DNA of 64,000 bases from Macrotis lagotis (taxonomy: Eukaryota; Chordata; Mammalia; Peramelemorphia; Peramelidae): assembly GCF_037893015.1 (NCBI RefSeq), contig NC_133663.1, positions 144,055,771 through 144,119,770 on the forward strand. Reading direction: 5' to 3'. A program made the position numbers and the translations under genes. This document shows, in pieces, positions 1 through 11,968 of the stretch (its first letter is position 1; each line of letters begins with the position of its first letter). The notes beneath the pieces are model-generated. The model worked only from the letters and a program-made list of their open reading frames with translations. It was not told the origin of the DNA and did not search any database.

Positions 1-1490
1 AGAGTCTTCCTCACAGGTGTGTATTTAACCAATTTAATCTTATTGGATAAGTGTTCTTTTTCCTTTTCCCCTGTTTACTTTTTATGTATCTTTTGAGTCT
101 CCTTTTTTGAAGATTAAATTTTCTTTTTTAACTCTGGTCTTTTTCATCAGGAAAGACTGAAAGTCATCTATTATGTTAAATGCCCATTGTTTCACCTGAA
201 TGAGGAGGCTCAGTTTTTTTCATTGCAATCCAAGCTCCCTTGGTCTCCATAATATAATATTCCAGGCCCTTTCATTTCTTAATGTTAATGCAGCCATATC
301 CTGTGTAACCCTGACTGTGATTCCTTCATATTTGAATTGTTTCTTTCTGGTCTCTTGTAGGACTTTCTCCTTGTTCTGATACTTTTGGAATTTGGCTACA
401 ATATTCTTTGATGTTTACATTTTGTGATCCCTTACTCTTTCAATGACTATTTTGCCCTCTGATTCCAGGATATCAGGCCAGTTCTTCTTTACCATATCGT
501 GAATTATAGAGCACAAACTTTTTTGTTGTTGTTGGGTAAATCTATGATTCTTAAATTGTCTCTCCTGTTCTATTATCAGGTCAAATGTTTACCAATGAAA
601 TATTTTACAATTTCTTTTAGTTTTTTATTTTGTATAACAGATTCTTGATGTCTCATGTAATCATTAGTTTCCACACATTCAAATCTTTCTTTTAGAGAAC
701 ATCTCCCTTTCTAATTAGTCAATTCTATTTTGAAGTGGTTGTTATGCTTTTCCTTTTCCCAACATGTTTTAAGGGAATCATTTTTTTAATTTATCCAATT
801 GTCTTTTTAAAAGATTTGTTTCCTTCTGTTATTTTTATTGCAAAATGTTAATTTTCTCTTGCACAGTGTTAATTTTCCCCTGTGTATCTTTTTTTCACAT
901 TTTTCCATTTGATTTTTAAACTCCTTTCTGATCTGTTCTAAGAAATCTTTTGGAGCGCTGACGAACTCATAATCTCCTCTGAAACTTCTTCCTTTCTGTC
1001 TTCCTTTTCTGAGATAGTATACTTGTTTCCAAGGTAACATTCAATAGACCTTGCTTTTGGTTGTTATTCTTCATTTTGAGTCCTCTTCTAGAGTTTTGAA
1101 TTGGGAGAAGGAGTCAGATCTTTGATATTGCTCAGTGGAGTTTGGGGTTACTCTTAAAACTTTCTCTGGATTGTCCCTGTTGGAGGTGTCAGGGGACTCA
1201 CTCCCTAGGCTTGGGACTGGATCTAGACCAAAAGCTCTCTCCCAGTAATCAGTGCTGCAGGAAGATCGGCTGCTCACAATTGGTCCTTGGGGCAAGGTGC
1301 AAACACACCTGGGTTTTATACTGGAAAAAATCCCACCCTCCTGTTGGCAACTCTGGGGCTTCATTGGAAACATAGGGATAAGTGTCTTGGTAGCTGAACT
1401 GGAACTCTCTCCATTCACTCACTACACATGCAGCAAAGGCTTCTGTGCAGTTCTCAGATCAGTCTCCAGATCCTACAGGAACTAATATAT
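1..1490 (-). mobile_element. L1 5' half, reverse strand: 5' UTR and decayed ORF1
   Basis: Read on the minus strand, about 1490-1075 is a 5' UTR-like segment. A decayed ORF1 runs from an ATG at 1074 down to the window edge. The first 75 or so codons (1040-807) are open and rich in Lys, Glu and Gln with coiled-coil character. About 450-180 matches, through frameshifts, the ORF1 C-terminal block also seen at 55.4 kb (ITQDL..., then Trp-Asn/Gly-Ile-Ile, then the Leu-Gly stretch). ORF1p is the RNA-binding chaperone of L1. The copy has stops and frameshifts and is cut by the window start. The L1 assignment is strong; the outer boundary is approximate. Confidence 0.8.
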
Positions 1491-2284
1491 CATCTGTTTA
1501 TCTCATGAAGCCTTTCAAACATGACTTCATTTAAGTTTTCATTTCACTTATTGCCTCCATATAGTCTCTGAGGGAGCACTTGTACCTCTAATGTTCAGGG
1601 CTGCTCATTCACTATTGGTGTCTATTTGGTACCCAACTTTTAACTGTGGCTCCAAGAAACTAAAGCATATTAAAAACCTTCACTACTAGCCCTGGACAAT
1701 AGATTAAGCAAGCCAAGAGTTACTTGCAGGTCTGAGACTCATATGTTAGTTAAGGGGATGTTGACCTCAAGCATGTGAAACCTTCAGTAAAATGAACACA
1801 TAAGAATAATTAGTTCAAACTGTCTTAAAAACAACTTACAGATTGGTGGGGTGCTTAGAGATTGATCACAAGACTAATTGAAAACCTAAGTCAACTGCTA
1901 ATTCCTGACTCTACTAATTGTCTTGATTTTTGTTTTGCCACTGGATGTTGATCATTCAGGAAGAAAGAGTGAAGCTAAAAACTTTCTGCAACTCTATCTC
2001 ACTTAAATCTAAAACATGCAAGATACCATTGTGTCATATCATTGATCCTCTTTGAAAGTAAAGGACAAAAAATTATACTCAGTGACATTGTCCTTATTGG
2101 CCTCAAACTTGTCAGCTTTCTGAAAATAGAAAACATTTCATATCCTTGCACTGACCATAGTGACAGGCATACTAAATACTTTTTAAAATTATTATTTGAA
2201 GAGGGTAAGATCTTGTTTTACTAAAAATTTTTATGATATTTAGATTTTACATCTCTTCCATTATCCAATTCTATTTTGTTTTTT
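1491..2284. other. No recognisable feature
   Basis: No coding region or repeat family recognised. The open frame at 2042-2224 has no recognisable motif and is treated as chance. The left part could still be upstream sequence of the reverse-strand L1. Confidence 0.4.
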
Positions 2285-3855
2285 AAAAGATTTCTTTTTT
2301 TAGTTAACTGATATTTTTTGGTATTTGAATTCTTTCCATTTGTAAGAAAAGATAGTTTTCAACATTCACCTTTTTTAAGATTCTGAGTTTACATTTTTCT
2401 TCCTCCCTCCCTTTCCCTCTCCCTCCACAAAATAAGAAGATATCTGATAAAAATGCATTTACAATCATGCTAAGTAGTTCTATATTACTCATGTTAGGAC
2501 AGAAGAATAAGAACAAAAAATAAAAAATAGAAAGAAAAAACAAATTTAAAAAAAAGCAAAAATAGTAAATTTTGGTTTGCAGTCAAACTCCACACCTTTT
2601 TCTTTATATATGGCTAGCATTTCTGTTCACAAGTCTTTTGATTTGCTTTGATCTCTGCAGTCCTGAGAACAGCCAAGCCTATCATAGTTAATTATCACAC
2701 AATGTTGTTGTCACTGTGTACAGAGCTCTCCTCACTTCTGATTCAATTCACTTCACTCAGAATAAACATACGAAAATGTTTCCAGATTTTTCTGAAATCT
2801 TCCTGATCATGATTTCTTATAGAATAATAGTATTCCATCATATTCATATCCACAATTTGCTCAGCCATTCCCTAAATTATAGAAATCCTCACAATTTCTA
2901 ATTCTTTATCACTGCAAATAGAGCTAATACAAATATTTTTATTAAAATGGATCTTTCTTCCCTTTGCCCTTTAGGGTATAGATCTAGGAGTGGCATTGCA
3001 AGAGCAAAGCACATGCAGAATTTTGTTGCCCTTTGGGCATAACTCCAAATTGTTCTCCAGAATCATTGGTTCCCATCTAAACTCCATCAACAGTGTATTA
3101 GTGTCCCAGATTTATCACCTTTCAATGAACACTTATCCTTATCCTCTCCAGTCATATAAGCCAATCTGAGAGGTTTGAGATGGTACATCTGAGTTGTTAT
3201 AATTTATATTTCTCCAGTCAATAATGATTTAGAGCATTTTCATGTGACTATAGATAGCTTTAATTTCTTCATCTGAAAATAACTTGACCATATCCTTTGA
3301 CCAATTAACATTGTGGAATGACTTGCATTCTTACTAATTTAAGTCAGTTCTTTATATAAGTTAGAAATGAGTCCTGTAGTAGAGATACTGACTGCAAGTA
3401 TTGTCAGCTTTCTCCTTTCCTTCTTTTTTTTAGATTTTTGCAAGGCAGTGGGGTTAAGTGGCTTGCCCAAGGTCACACAGCTAGGTAATTATTAAGTGTC
3501 TGAGGCCAGATTCGAACTCAAGTATTCCTGACTCCAGGGCTCATGCTATATCCACTGTGCCACCTAGCTGCCCCTCTCCTTTCCTTTTAATTGATTGCAT
3601 TGGTTTTATTTGTAACAAAGAAAACTTCAATTTACTATAAACAAAATGATCCATTTTTTTTGTTTTATAATGTTCTTATCTCTTATTTGGTCATAAATTC
3701 TTCACCTCTCCACATATCTGATAGGTAAACTATCCCTTGTTCTCTTAATTGATTTATGGTATTAGTCTTTATGTTGAAATCATGCATCTATTTCCACCTT
3801 GTCTTCATAATGAATGAGAGATGTGGGTCTATTTCTATTAGCTTGTGCAGAGAAA
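2285..3855 (-). mobile_element. L1 3' end, reverse strand (ORF2 C-terminus and 3' UTR), with nested SINE
   Basis: The minus strand carries the ORF2 C-terminal region and 3' UTR in L1 order. The T-rich tail and pyrimidine-rich (sense G-rich) 3' UTR lie at 2285-2450. The segments for the 'hits a wall of Leu-Gly-Leu-Tyr-Pro' region and the 'Cys-Trp-Arg' region follow toward 3300, and more upstream ORF2 lies at 3580-3855. Many stops and indels. A SINE at 3423-3574 interrupts it. The same segments recur at 13.3-14.3, 23.3-24.2 and 24.7-25.3 kb. Confidence 0.85.
3423..3574 (-). mobile_element. tRNA-derived marsupial SINE
   Basis: Reverse-strand copy of the window's common SINE, inserted in an L1. 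It is flanked by an exact 12-bp target-site duplication tctcctttcctt (3411-3422 and 3575-3586). The 5' head is tRNA-like (A-box region reads tggcacagtgg; B-box region degenerate). The 3' part shares the 'gtgtggccttgggcaagcca' type MIR/CORE tail and ends in an A-rich stretch. Family naming (WSINE1/Mar1-like) is not verified. Confidence 0.93.
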
Positions 3856-6019
3856 TATATATTTCAAAATGTAAAATTGCAAAAAACAACAAATTCCCCA
3901 CCCCATGGGTCATAATGAAACATTTAAGTCTCTGAGGAAAAGAAAGAGTTTGGTCTACAACTCAGCATGGTTCCCATAAAACACTGTCCCATTTGCAAAT
4001 CCCAAATGTCTGAACTCAAGTTGCCAGTACCCCAGCTTCTCAGGGCTTCCATAATGAGCTGGCTAATTGGTTACACCATCTTGTCTATAATTCTGGTTTT
4101 TAAATGACCACTGCTGAAGTTCCCAAGTTCATAGTGATTTCCTCCAACACTGAAAACTAAAGAGGACAGACAGCACACAGCAGAGACAGCAATTTTTTTA
4201 GAACCTGTCAAAACAAAAAGATTGAGCTCAAGAAATCTTTACCCTGTAAACAATTTAATACATGGCACCCATGCTGAAAGAAATGAGAATTTTGCTATCT
4301 TGATATAACTGATGAGTGGCAAAAAAAGAGAGAGAGAAGAAAAGAGAGAAAAAGCTTTATTATCACTATTTTGAAGATTCAGGAAGTCATTCATTGGAGA
4401 TTATTCCCATCTATGTGGTAGGGGCTGTAAAGAACTCCATGTTAATCAATACCTACATACTCTATAGACCCATTAAAGATGAATTGCCTCTTATGGTCAT
4501 GCCTAGGCATTTAAGTGTTATCAGAATAAATGAAATAATATATCACAAAAATATATATTTCCTTTATCTAGATATATCTAGATGCTAAATGAGTTAAGAG
4601 AATATCGCGAATTTACAAATATATATATATATATATTTCAATATAATTTTTATAATTATTCATCCAAATAAATACTAACAATTTTGAGATAATTACAAAA
4701 GTAATCATTCTGAAAATAAGTAAATTTAGGAGTACAGTAACAATGATAGATCACTGTCTCTATTAACCATATATTTGTATAAGAAACAAGAATATCATCC
4801 TTTTTCTTATTTGCCCTCGAATATTTCTTGGGGGATATGAAAAAGTTTTATAAAGCACAATGACTGCTCCCAAAATAGAGAAACTAAAGATAATATCCAC
4901 ATTTCCTTAGATAGGGGAGGGAAAGTAAAGTATAAGGCAAAAAAGCAAAGTAACAGAATACCACATTAAATTTTGTATAATTTTTTCAAGTATTAAAAAT
5001 AATTTTTCAAGACGAAAAATAAATTGGTCAGTATGGTCAATTCAACTAATTGGCTAGCTAAAAACAACAGTATTTGTTGCTGTGTATACCACAATGTACC
5101 CAAGTACCATTTTTGAATAAATTTTTCCTCATCAACTAGTTGAGCTAGTATGTCGACAGTGCTTTAGTGCAACATGGTGAATAATGCAACATGGTTGTAG
5201 TTATGAGACCTGAAGCCAGTTCTGCTCAGGGCCCTGTCTTGTAAACAGCATTGTGATAATGTCCTAGTCATATAATTCCTTTAAACCCTCTCAGTTTGTA
5301 AAATCACCAAATGGAGAGCAAGCTAGCAACAAGGGATGCTATTCAATGTCAAGGAAGTCTCACAAATGCCTCCACATGCTTCAGGAAAGTATGCATCATT
5401 GTAGGGGGTTATAGTTCTGAAAAAAATAAATGCTGCAGTTCTCTTAATTTATCTGATAATCTCTCCAAAAGAAGAAAGATTTCAAAAAAAGAGGGTCGGT
5501 ATAGTATTTAAGTCATTTGTCTGGGAAGACATTTATTTGCTATTAAATTATGCCCTCTAGGAATCATAAATAAGCCTTGTGAATCTTTCTTATTGAAGGT
5601 TTTCAAATCTCTTAAACAAATGTTAAGAGTTCTGCCTCAGTTATATGACTAATCATTTGTGGAAACATGGCTGAATCTATCATTCTTAACAACATTTCCC
5701 TAAGCCTGTTGAAATATATAACCTATTCTAGTACAAAGAAGAAAAGACAAGAAAAAAAAGAAATGATTTAGTTTTATTAATTTTCAGTGAGGAGGGGAAG
5801 GTAAGGAATTAAGAAGAGAAGTTTGAGAAAACTTCTGATATTTATCAATTAAGCAGCAAAAAAAATTTATGAAAACTAAACAAACAGGGAAATATGTGTT
5901 CCTACATAAAATTTGGTAATCAATGCTCATCAACTGGTTGAATTAAATGACTTCTAAGTTTCCAATTCTAAGTTCATTGAGTTACTAAACATAAATTACT
6001 GTGAAATAGATAAACCTTT
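3856..6019. other. No gene recognised; short AT microsatellite
   Basis: I see no coding homology or family-level repeat. A short (TA)n tract lies at 4619-4637. The Lys/Glu-rich frame at 4316-4588 starts in a purine simple repeat and is treated as chance. The frame at 5311-5511 has no recognisable motif. Confidence 0.4.
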
Positions 6020-7498
6020 TGTTAATTTGATTTTTTTTAAAAGATGAAAACAAAATTACTGTTCTTAAAAATTAAAAGGGTGAATTAACCATCAATAAAG
6101 AGGAAATTAACGTAATAATTTGCAACTGTTTTGCCCAACTCTATGCCAATAAATCTGACAATCTAAGTTAAATGGATGAATATTTACAAAAAAATATAAA
6201 TTGCCCAAACTGACAAAAGAAAAATATAAAATGCTTAAATAAGCTGAATTTAAAAAAAAAGAAATTGAACAAACCATCATTGGACTCCCATAGAAAAATC
6301 TCCAGGCTCAGATGGATTTACAAGTGAATTCTATCACGCATTTAAAGAACATTTAACTCCAATTCTATATAGACTAATTAAAAAAATAGGTGGAGTCCTG
6401 CCAAAATCCTTTTATCATACAAATATGGTGCTGATACCTAAACAAGAAAAAAGTCAAAAGAAAGAAAGAAAATTATAAATCAATTTCCCTAATGATCTGT
6501 AACTTCAGGATATAAAACAAATCATCAGCATTTCTATATATTACCAACAAAGCTCAGAAACAAGAGATAAAGAAATTGCATTCAAAACATCTTTGGACAA
6601 CAAAAATTACTTGGAAATTTACCCTACAAGACCCATCCAGAAACTATATGAACACAATTACAAAGAACTTTTCATACAAATAAGTCAGTTCTAACCAACT
6701 GGGAAAAAAAGCTATTGCTTAAGGTAGACTGAGCTAATATGATAAAAATGACAATTCTACCTGAATTAATCAACTTATTTAGTGCCATACTAATTAATAT
6801 ACTAAAAATATGTTATAGAACCAGAAAAAATAGTAACAAAATTCATCTGGAAAAATAAAAGTACAAAATATCAAGGGCATTAATGCAAAAGAAATGGAAA
6901 AGAAGATGCCCTAACTGTACCAGATCTAAAACTAAATAATGAAGTCATAAAAACTAATTGGAACTAGTTAAGAAATAGAGTAGAATAGATAATATACAAT
7001 AATATACAAAAGAAACAGAGGTAAATGGCTAAAGTAAACTTCTATTTGATAAATACAAAGTTTTCACATTCTGACTTGTTGACTAAAATTAATTAGGATG
7101 CAAAAAAAATCATTCCTTTACAAAGGGGGAGATCATCTATCATATTCTAGAGAAAAGTAGGAGGGTAAAGGTTGAAAAAAGGGGGGGATAGGTGATAGAA
7201 AAGAGGGAAGTTTGAGGCAGGAAGTAGTTAGATGCAAAACATTTTTGAGGAGAGACAAGGTAAAAGAAGAGAAAGAATAGAATAAATGCAGTGGGGGGAA
7301 TTGGATGGAGGGAAATATAGTTCACAAGAGTAACTGTGGGAAAAATATTGAAATAAGTTTCTCATTTCTCATTTCTTAAACATACAGAACTGAGTCAAAT
7401 TCATGAAAAATAAAAACCGTTCTCCAACTGATAAATGATCAAGTGATATGAATAGTATTCAGATGAGATTATCAATACAATCTAAGAAAAATAAAGAT
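6020..7498 (+). mobile_element. L1 ORF2 fragment with internal deletion of the RT core
   Basis: Plus-strand L1 ORF2. The pre-RT segment is followed by the hallmark Pro-Gly-(Pro)-Asp-Gly-Phe-Thr-Ser box near 6296-6330. Sequence then jumps at about 6500 to the region downstream of the catalytic Ala-Asp-Asp motif (the 'LYLYPTN' zone). The middle of the RT palm is therefore missing. The thumb and connection region follows to about 7000, and a further ORF2 piece lies at 7355-7498. Stops throughout; inactive. Confidence 0.82.
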
Positions 7499-7499
7499 T

Positions 7500-7860
7500 A
7501 TCCTGATCATTTCTTGTAGCACTTTTATCACATACCACAATTTGTTCAGTCACTCCCCAAAGGATGGACATTCCTTCAATTTCCTATTCTTTGACACCAG
7601 AAAAGAGCCAATATCAATATTTTTGTACAAAATGTTTTTTTTTCTTTTCATTTAATCTCTTTTGGGATAGAGACCTAGTAGTAGTATTGCTGGATCAAAG
7701 TGTATGTGTGATTATAGAAATTAATATCGCATTTTCCCCATCACTTCTAAGATCTGTCATTTTCCTTTTCTAACCAGTTAGTCAGTTTCATAAGTATGTG
7801 ATAGTACATCACATTTAATTTCAGAAAAAGTCCAGAAAACTAACATAAACTAAGACAAAG
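7500..7860 (-). mobile_element. L1 ORF2 C-terminal fragment, reverse strand
   Basis: On the minus strand this matches the ORF2 C-terminal segment seen elsewhere on the plus strand (for example 21060-21260), including the 'small-object phrase' equivalents Leu-Gly-Leu-Tyr-Pro and Trp-Gly-Val-Thr-Glu. It abuts a plus-strand ORF2 piece at about 7499, so two oppositely oriented L1 pieces meet head to head. Confidence 0.65.
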
Positions 7861-8893
7861 TGGAATGTACTTTGTACAAAATAACAGCAATATGGAAAGA
7901 TGAACAATTGTAAATGAATTAACTTTTCTCAGCAATAAGATGATGCAAACAACTCTGAAAAAACAAAATAAAAAATACTTTCCCATAGTAGAGAAAGAAC
8001 TGATGCTATCTGAATACAGATTAAAAATATTATTTATTTTACTAGCTTATTTTTCTTGGGGGGTTTGAATATATCTTTTCTTTCACAACATAACTATTGT
8101 GGGAGTGTTCTGCATGATAGACAGCACATGTATTTGCTATTCTGGATTGCATGCCTTCTCAATGAAGGTAAGAAGGGGCAAAGGGAGTGAGTAAGGAAGA
8201 AAAGTTTAAATTCAAAGTAAAAATGCACGATAAAAATGTTGTTACATGCAACTGGAGAAAAGTAAAAAAATAAAAAATAAAATACAGTTTTCTTTCTAAT
8301 GTAATTAAATAAAACATTAGTTGATACCATGTGCTTTTGGGAATTCAGTTCCCAAAACACTGTCCATCCAGTGAGTTGAATGTTTTCTTAGGAATGATTT
8401 TCTTTGAAGGATAACTTGCAATAAATTTTCAAAATTTATCAGTGTCCTTCATTAGGACAGCCTCAGGATAGTCTGCAACTTATACTAACTCTTTATAAGA
8501 CAGTGTATATAATATCCATCTTTCTCTCACTGAAAAAAAAATACAGAGCCTCATTTAAAAGTTTTTTGCTTTCCACGGTAAGAATATTTAAAGATTCCAT
8601 TGAATCAATAGAAATTTCTTCCTTATGCAATTTAAGGAGACTATCAGGAATAAGAATTTCAAGGACTTAAAATTTTGCTGAGCATGACAGAGAAACAAGT
8701 TTTGGATTTTCCATTATCTCCCAACTAAAAGCATGACAATATCAATGACAGATAGAGAAGTGAGTAAACTAGTGGTGATATTACATTGAATAATATGTTT
8801 TTTTTCAATAAATTATTCCAGAGATCTGTGAAACCATCTTTGTTGAAATAGATCATAACCACTCCTTGAATTTGTTTTCTGTGTTGCTGCTTT
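7861..8893. other. No recognisable feature
   Basis: Nothing identified. The reverse frames at 8094-8360 and 8725-8946 lack motifs; the second overlaps the HAL1-like insertion point. Confidence 0.4.
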
Positions 8894-8910
8894 AAAATAT
8901 TCATCATCTG
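8894..8910. repeat. Left target-site duplication of the HAL1-like element
   Basis: The sequence aaaatattcatcatctg directly precedes the element. It recurs at 12998-13014 with a single T/C difference (16 of 17 identical). The left copy is preceded by TTT, so the junction TTT/AAAA fits the L1 endonuclease preference. Confidence 0.88.
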
Positions 8911-9649
8911 GGGGACAGAGCCAAAATGGCAACAAGAGTGGATCATGTCTTAGGTGCTCTCTCATAAATCTTTGAAATTAAGGACTTTAATTAAGTTTTT
9001 GAGAGACAGAACTCACAAAGGGACCCAGTGAGGCAGTTCTCCTACTCAAGGTAACTTGGAAAAGAGCAGAAAGGTTCTGCTCCCCAGGGTTGGAGGGGCT
9101 GCCTGCCAGAGGGGTGGCCAGCCAGAGTGAAAGAACTTCAGCCTCCTGGAGGCAGCCTCAGGGAGCTGGGAGCCACAGCTGGCAGCAGCAGGGGAGTTTC
9201 CTGAGCTACGCCCCTGGGAGCACCCGGCACAAATTGGGGGAACAGCAGGGGGACCTTTGCCAGAGTGAGCTCATGAAGTCCAGACCTCAGGGCACACAGC
9301 AAGTAGTGTGGCCACTGCATTCTACATCCAGGAAACATAAACAGGTGGGGCCAGTAAGCAGGAGCCCCCAGAGCATGAACCCATTGAGCTGAGGGAGGAG
9401 AGTGAAGAGAGAGACTGCCTAGCCCTGCCCCTGGAACAGGACTCTGGGGCTCTGACCACATTCAGATCCTGATGGCAGTCTAGGCGCCCCCATAGAAGAG
9501 CAGAGCCCCTGCCTCAGCCTCGTGGAAGAGGGGGGCACATATGATCATTCACAGACCAGGAGGGAGGACAGAGCCTCACACACTGAGACCCTTGTGGGAG
9601 TGTCCCAAAAGCTCGGGAAGCAGCCCAAAAACAGGCTTAGGCTGGGAAA
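8911..9649 (+). promoter_or_regulatory. 5' UTR of the HAL1-like element, probable relic internal promoter
   Basis: This segment is much richer in G+C than its surroundings and is homologous to the 5' end of the second copy (29859-30598). It has a near-consensus YY1-like site caaaatggc at 8922-8930 (one mismatch to CAAGATGGC), in the position where L1 5' UTRs carry YY1. Promoter activity is inferred from the family, not seen. Confidence 0.5.
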
Positions 9650-10905
9650 ATGAGCAAGCAGAGAAAAAAAGAGGAACACCATTGAGAAATACATTATCTA
9701 TGATCCCAAGAAGGATTAATATAGTCAGTCTGAAGATGAGGAGGCAGAAGTTCCTGCATCTAAAGACTCCAAGAAAAACAGAAATTGAGATCAGGCTATG
9801 ACAAAGCTCAATAAAGACTGAAAATCTAATGAGGGAGTTAGAAGAAAAACTGGGAAAAGAAATGAGAGAGATGCAGGAAAAACACGAAAATGAAGTCAGC
9901 AGCCTGGTCAAGGAAATCCAAAAAAATGCTGAAGAAAATAGCATGCTAAAAAACAGCTTAGGTCAAATAGACAAAACAGTTCAAAAAGTTATTGAGGAAA
10001 AGAATGCTTAAAAAGCAAAATTGGCCAGATGAAAAAAAGAGATAAGAAAACTCTCTGAGGAAAACAAATGCTTCAGACAAAGAATAGAACTCAGGGAGAT
10101 TGATGAATTTACGAGAAATCAGGACTCATTACTTCAAAACCAAAAAAAAATGAAAAATTAGAAGAAAATGTGAAACATCTCATTCAAAAAACAACTAATA
10201 TGGAAAACAGATTTAGGAAAGATGATTTAAAAATTATTGGTGTAAAGGGTGGCTAGGTGTTGCAGTGGATAAAACACCTGCTCTGGAGTCAGGAGTACCT
10301 TGGTTCGAATCCCATCTTAGACACTTAATAATAACCTAGGTATGTGGCCTTGGGCAAGCCACTTAACCCCATTTGCCTTGCAAAAAATAAAACCTGAAAA
10401 AAATTATTGGAATACCTGAAAGTCATGATCAGGAAAAGAGCCTTGACATCATTTTTCAAAGAATTACTACAGGAAAATTGCCCTAATATCCTAGAAGCAG
10501 AGGGCAAAATAGAAATGGAGAGAATAGACTGAACCCCCTGAGAAAGAGATCCCAAAAAAACCAATCTGTAGGAATATTATTGCCAAGTTCCAGAACTCCC
10601 AAGTCAAAGAGAAAATATTACAAGTAGCCAGAAGGACACAGTTCAAATATCGTGGAGCTGCAGTCAGGATCACACAGGACTTAGCAGCAATTACATTAAA
10701 AGCTCGTAGGGTTTGGAATATAATATATCGGAAGGCAAAAGAGCTTGGAATGCAAATGAGAATCAACTACCCAGCCAAAATGAATGTCCTCTTCCAGGAG
10801 AAAAAGATGGACTTTCAATGAACCAGGGGAATTTCAAATGTTCCTGTTGGAATGGCCAGAGCTGAACAGAAGTTTTGATCTTCAGATACAGGACTCAGAT
10901 GAAGC
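9650..10905 (+). pseudogene. Decayed L1/HAL1 ORF1 (RNA-binding ORF1p)
   Basis: The start is placed at the ATG at 9650, conserved with 30599 in the second copy (Met-Ser-Lys-Gln). The order is a basic N-terminus, a coiled-coil (open frame 9829-10011, rich in Glu, Lys and Leu heptads), then an RRM/C-terminal block. That block includes the Ile-Pro-Glu-Ser-His segment after the SINE at about 10410 and the Ala-Ala-Val-Arg-Ile-Thr-Gln-Asp-Leu box near 10655-10685. The C-terminus lies near 10905. Intact length would be about 365 codons, close to primate ORF1p (338). A SINE (10241-10398), frameshifts and stops such as TAA at 10009 disable it. Confidence 0.82.
10241..10398 (+). mobile_element. tRNA-derived SINE inserted in ORF1 of the HAL1-like element
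   Basis: Complete plus-strand copy. The 12-bp duplication aaaaattattgg flanks it exactly (10229-10240 and 10399-10410), and the ORF1 homology resumes right after it. The polymerase III B box is a consensus match, ggttcgaatcc at 10302-10312. The A-box region reads tggctaggtgttgcagtgg. The MIR-like 3' part and an A-rich tail follow. Confidence 0.95.
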
Positions 10906-11419
10906 AGGGAGATTGGAAGGGCAGGGGGGAGGGGAATATGAGGGACTAAATGACGATGAACTGCATATATTCCTGATTGGAAAAATGACACTGATAATAC
11001 TCATATGAACCTTCTCAGGTAACAGAGCAGGTAGAGGGAGCTTTTATAGTTGAAGCACAGGAGAATGCTGAATTTGAAGATAAAGTATGGTATAAAAATG
11101 GAGTCAGTAGAAAAAAGGGAAATGTAATGTGAGAAAGAAAAAGGAGAGGGGGAATAGGACAAGATATTTCATATAATGAGATTTTTCTTTATTACAATGA
11201 GCTATTGCAATGATAGGGGAGGGGGGAAACCAAGGGGGAATGAGGGAATCTTTGCTCTCATCAGAGGTGGCTAGGAGAGGAAACAGCATATATACTCAAT
11301 GGGGTTTAGGCATCTGAAGTAAGAAGGAGAGGGGGGTGACGGGGAAGGTGGGGATGTGAGTGATGGAGGAGAGGATGGACCATGGGGGGAGAGTGGTCAG
11401 ATATAACACATTTTCTTTT

Positions 11420-11575
11420 TTTACTTCTTACAAGGGGCTGGGATTGGATGGCCTGTCCGGAACCATAGGAACAGGTGGATGCTGGTCCTAAGGGGTGGTA
11501 GGGGGGGCTCTGGGCCTCTTGCCCCAGGACCAGGGATCTGTCTGCTGTGCCACTCAGCTACCCTGCAGCAGTCAG
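11420..11575 (-). mobile_element. Diverged SINE relic shared by both HAL1-like copies
   Basis: Reverse-strand SINE-like sequence, strongly diverged (recognisable are ggatggcctgtcc..., ccaggacc, and tgtgccactcagctaccc). The second HAL1-like copy has the homologous insert at 32157-32302 with the same flanks, so it was present in their common source element. Confidence 0.72.
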
Positions 11576-11750
11576 TGAAATGTGAGTGAAAATATAGTAC
11601 ATGGTAGTGGAGAAATATGAAAGGAGGGAGTTTCGATCAGCAATGGCAATGGTGGAAAAATATGGAAGCAACTTTTGCGATGGACTTATCATAAAGAATG
11701 TGATACACCTCCAACAGAGATGTTGGTGTTGGAACAAATACTGAAGAACA

Positions 11751-11752
<2 letters not shown>

Positions 11753-11808
<56 letters not shown>
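11753..11808 (+). repeat. (ATT)n microsatellite
   Basis: About 18 perfect ATT units at the 3' (A-rich) end of the adjacent reverse-strand SINE. Read on that SINE's strand it is an (AAT)n tail, so the microsatellite probably grew from the SINE tail. The reverse frame of poly-isoleucine here is an artefact. Confidence 0.95.
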
Positions 11809-11954
11809 TTGGGGGTGTTGCAGGGCAAATGGGGCTGGGTAGCCTGCCTGGGGCCACATAGCAGGGTGATCATTGGGTGTCTGAGGCCGGATTTGGACCC
11901 AGGTGTTCCTGGCTCAAGGGCCAGGGCTCTGTATGCCACCCAGCCACCCCTACT
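11809..11954 (-). mobile_element. SINE, reverse strand, unusually G-rich variant
   Basis: The SINE is recognisable end to end (gtgtctgaggccggattt..., ccacccagccacccc). It carries many substitutions toward G+C relative to other copies (for example ggggctgggtagcctgcctg where others read ggggttaagtggcttgccca). Confidence 0.85.
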
Positions 11955-11968
11955 ATTATTACTATTTT

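Noticed and set aside
1071-1418. 115-codon reverse frame, longest in the left end
   Set aside because: It occupies the 5' UTR of the reverse-strand L1, upstream of its ORF1 ATG, with no recognisable domain.
9090-9461. Overlapping 100- and 107-codon frames on both strands in a GC-richer block
   Set aside because: They fall in the 5' UTR of the HAL1-like element; composition explains the lack of stops.
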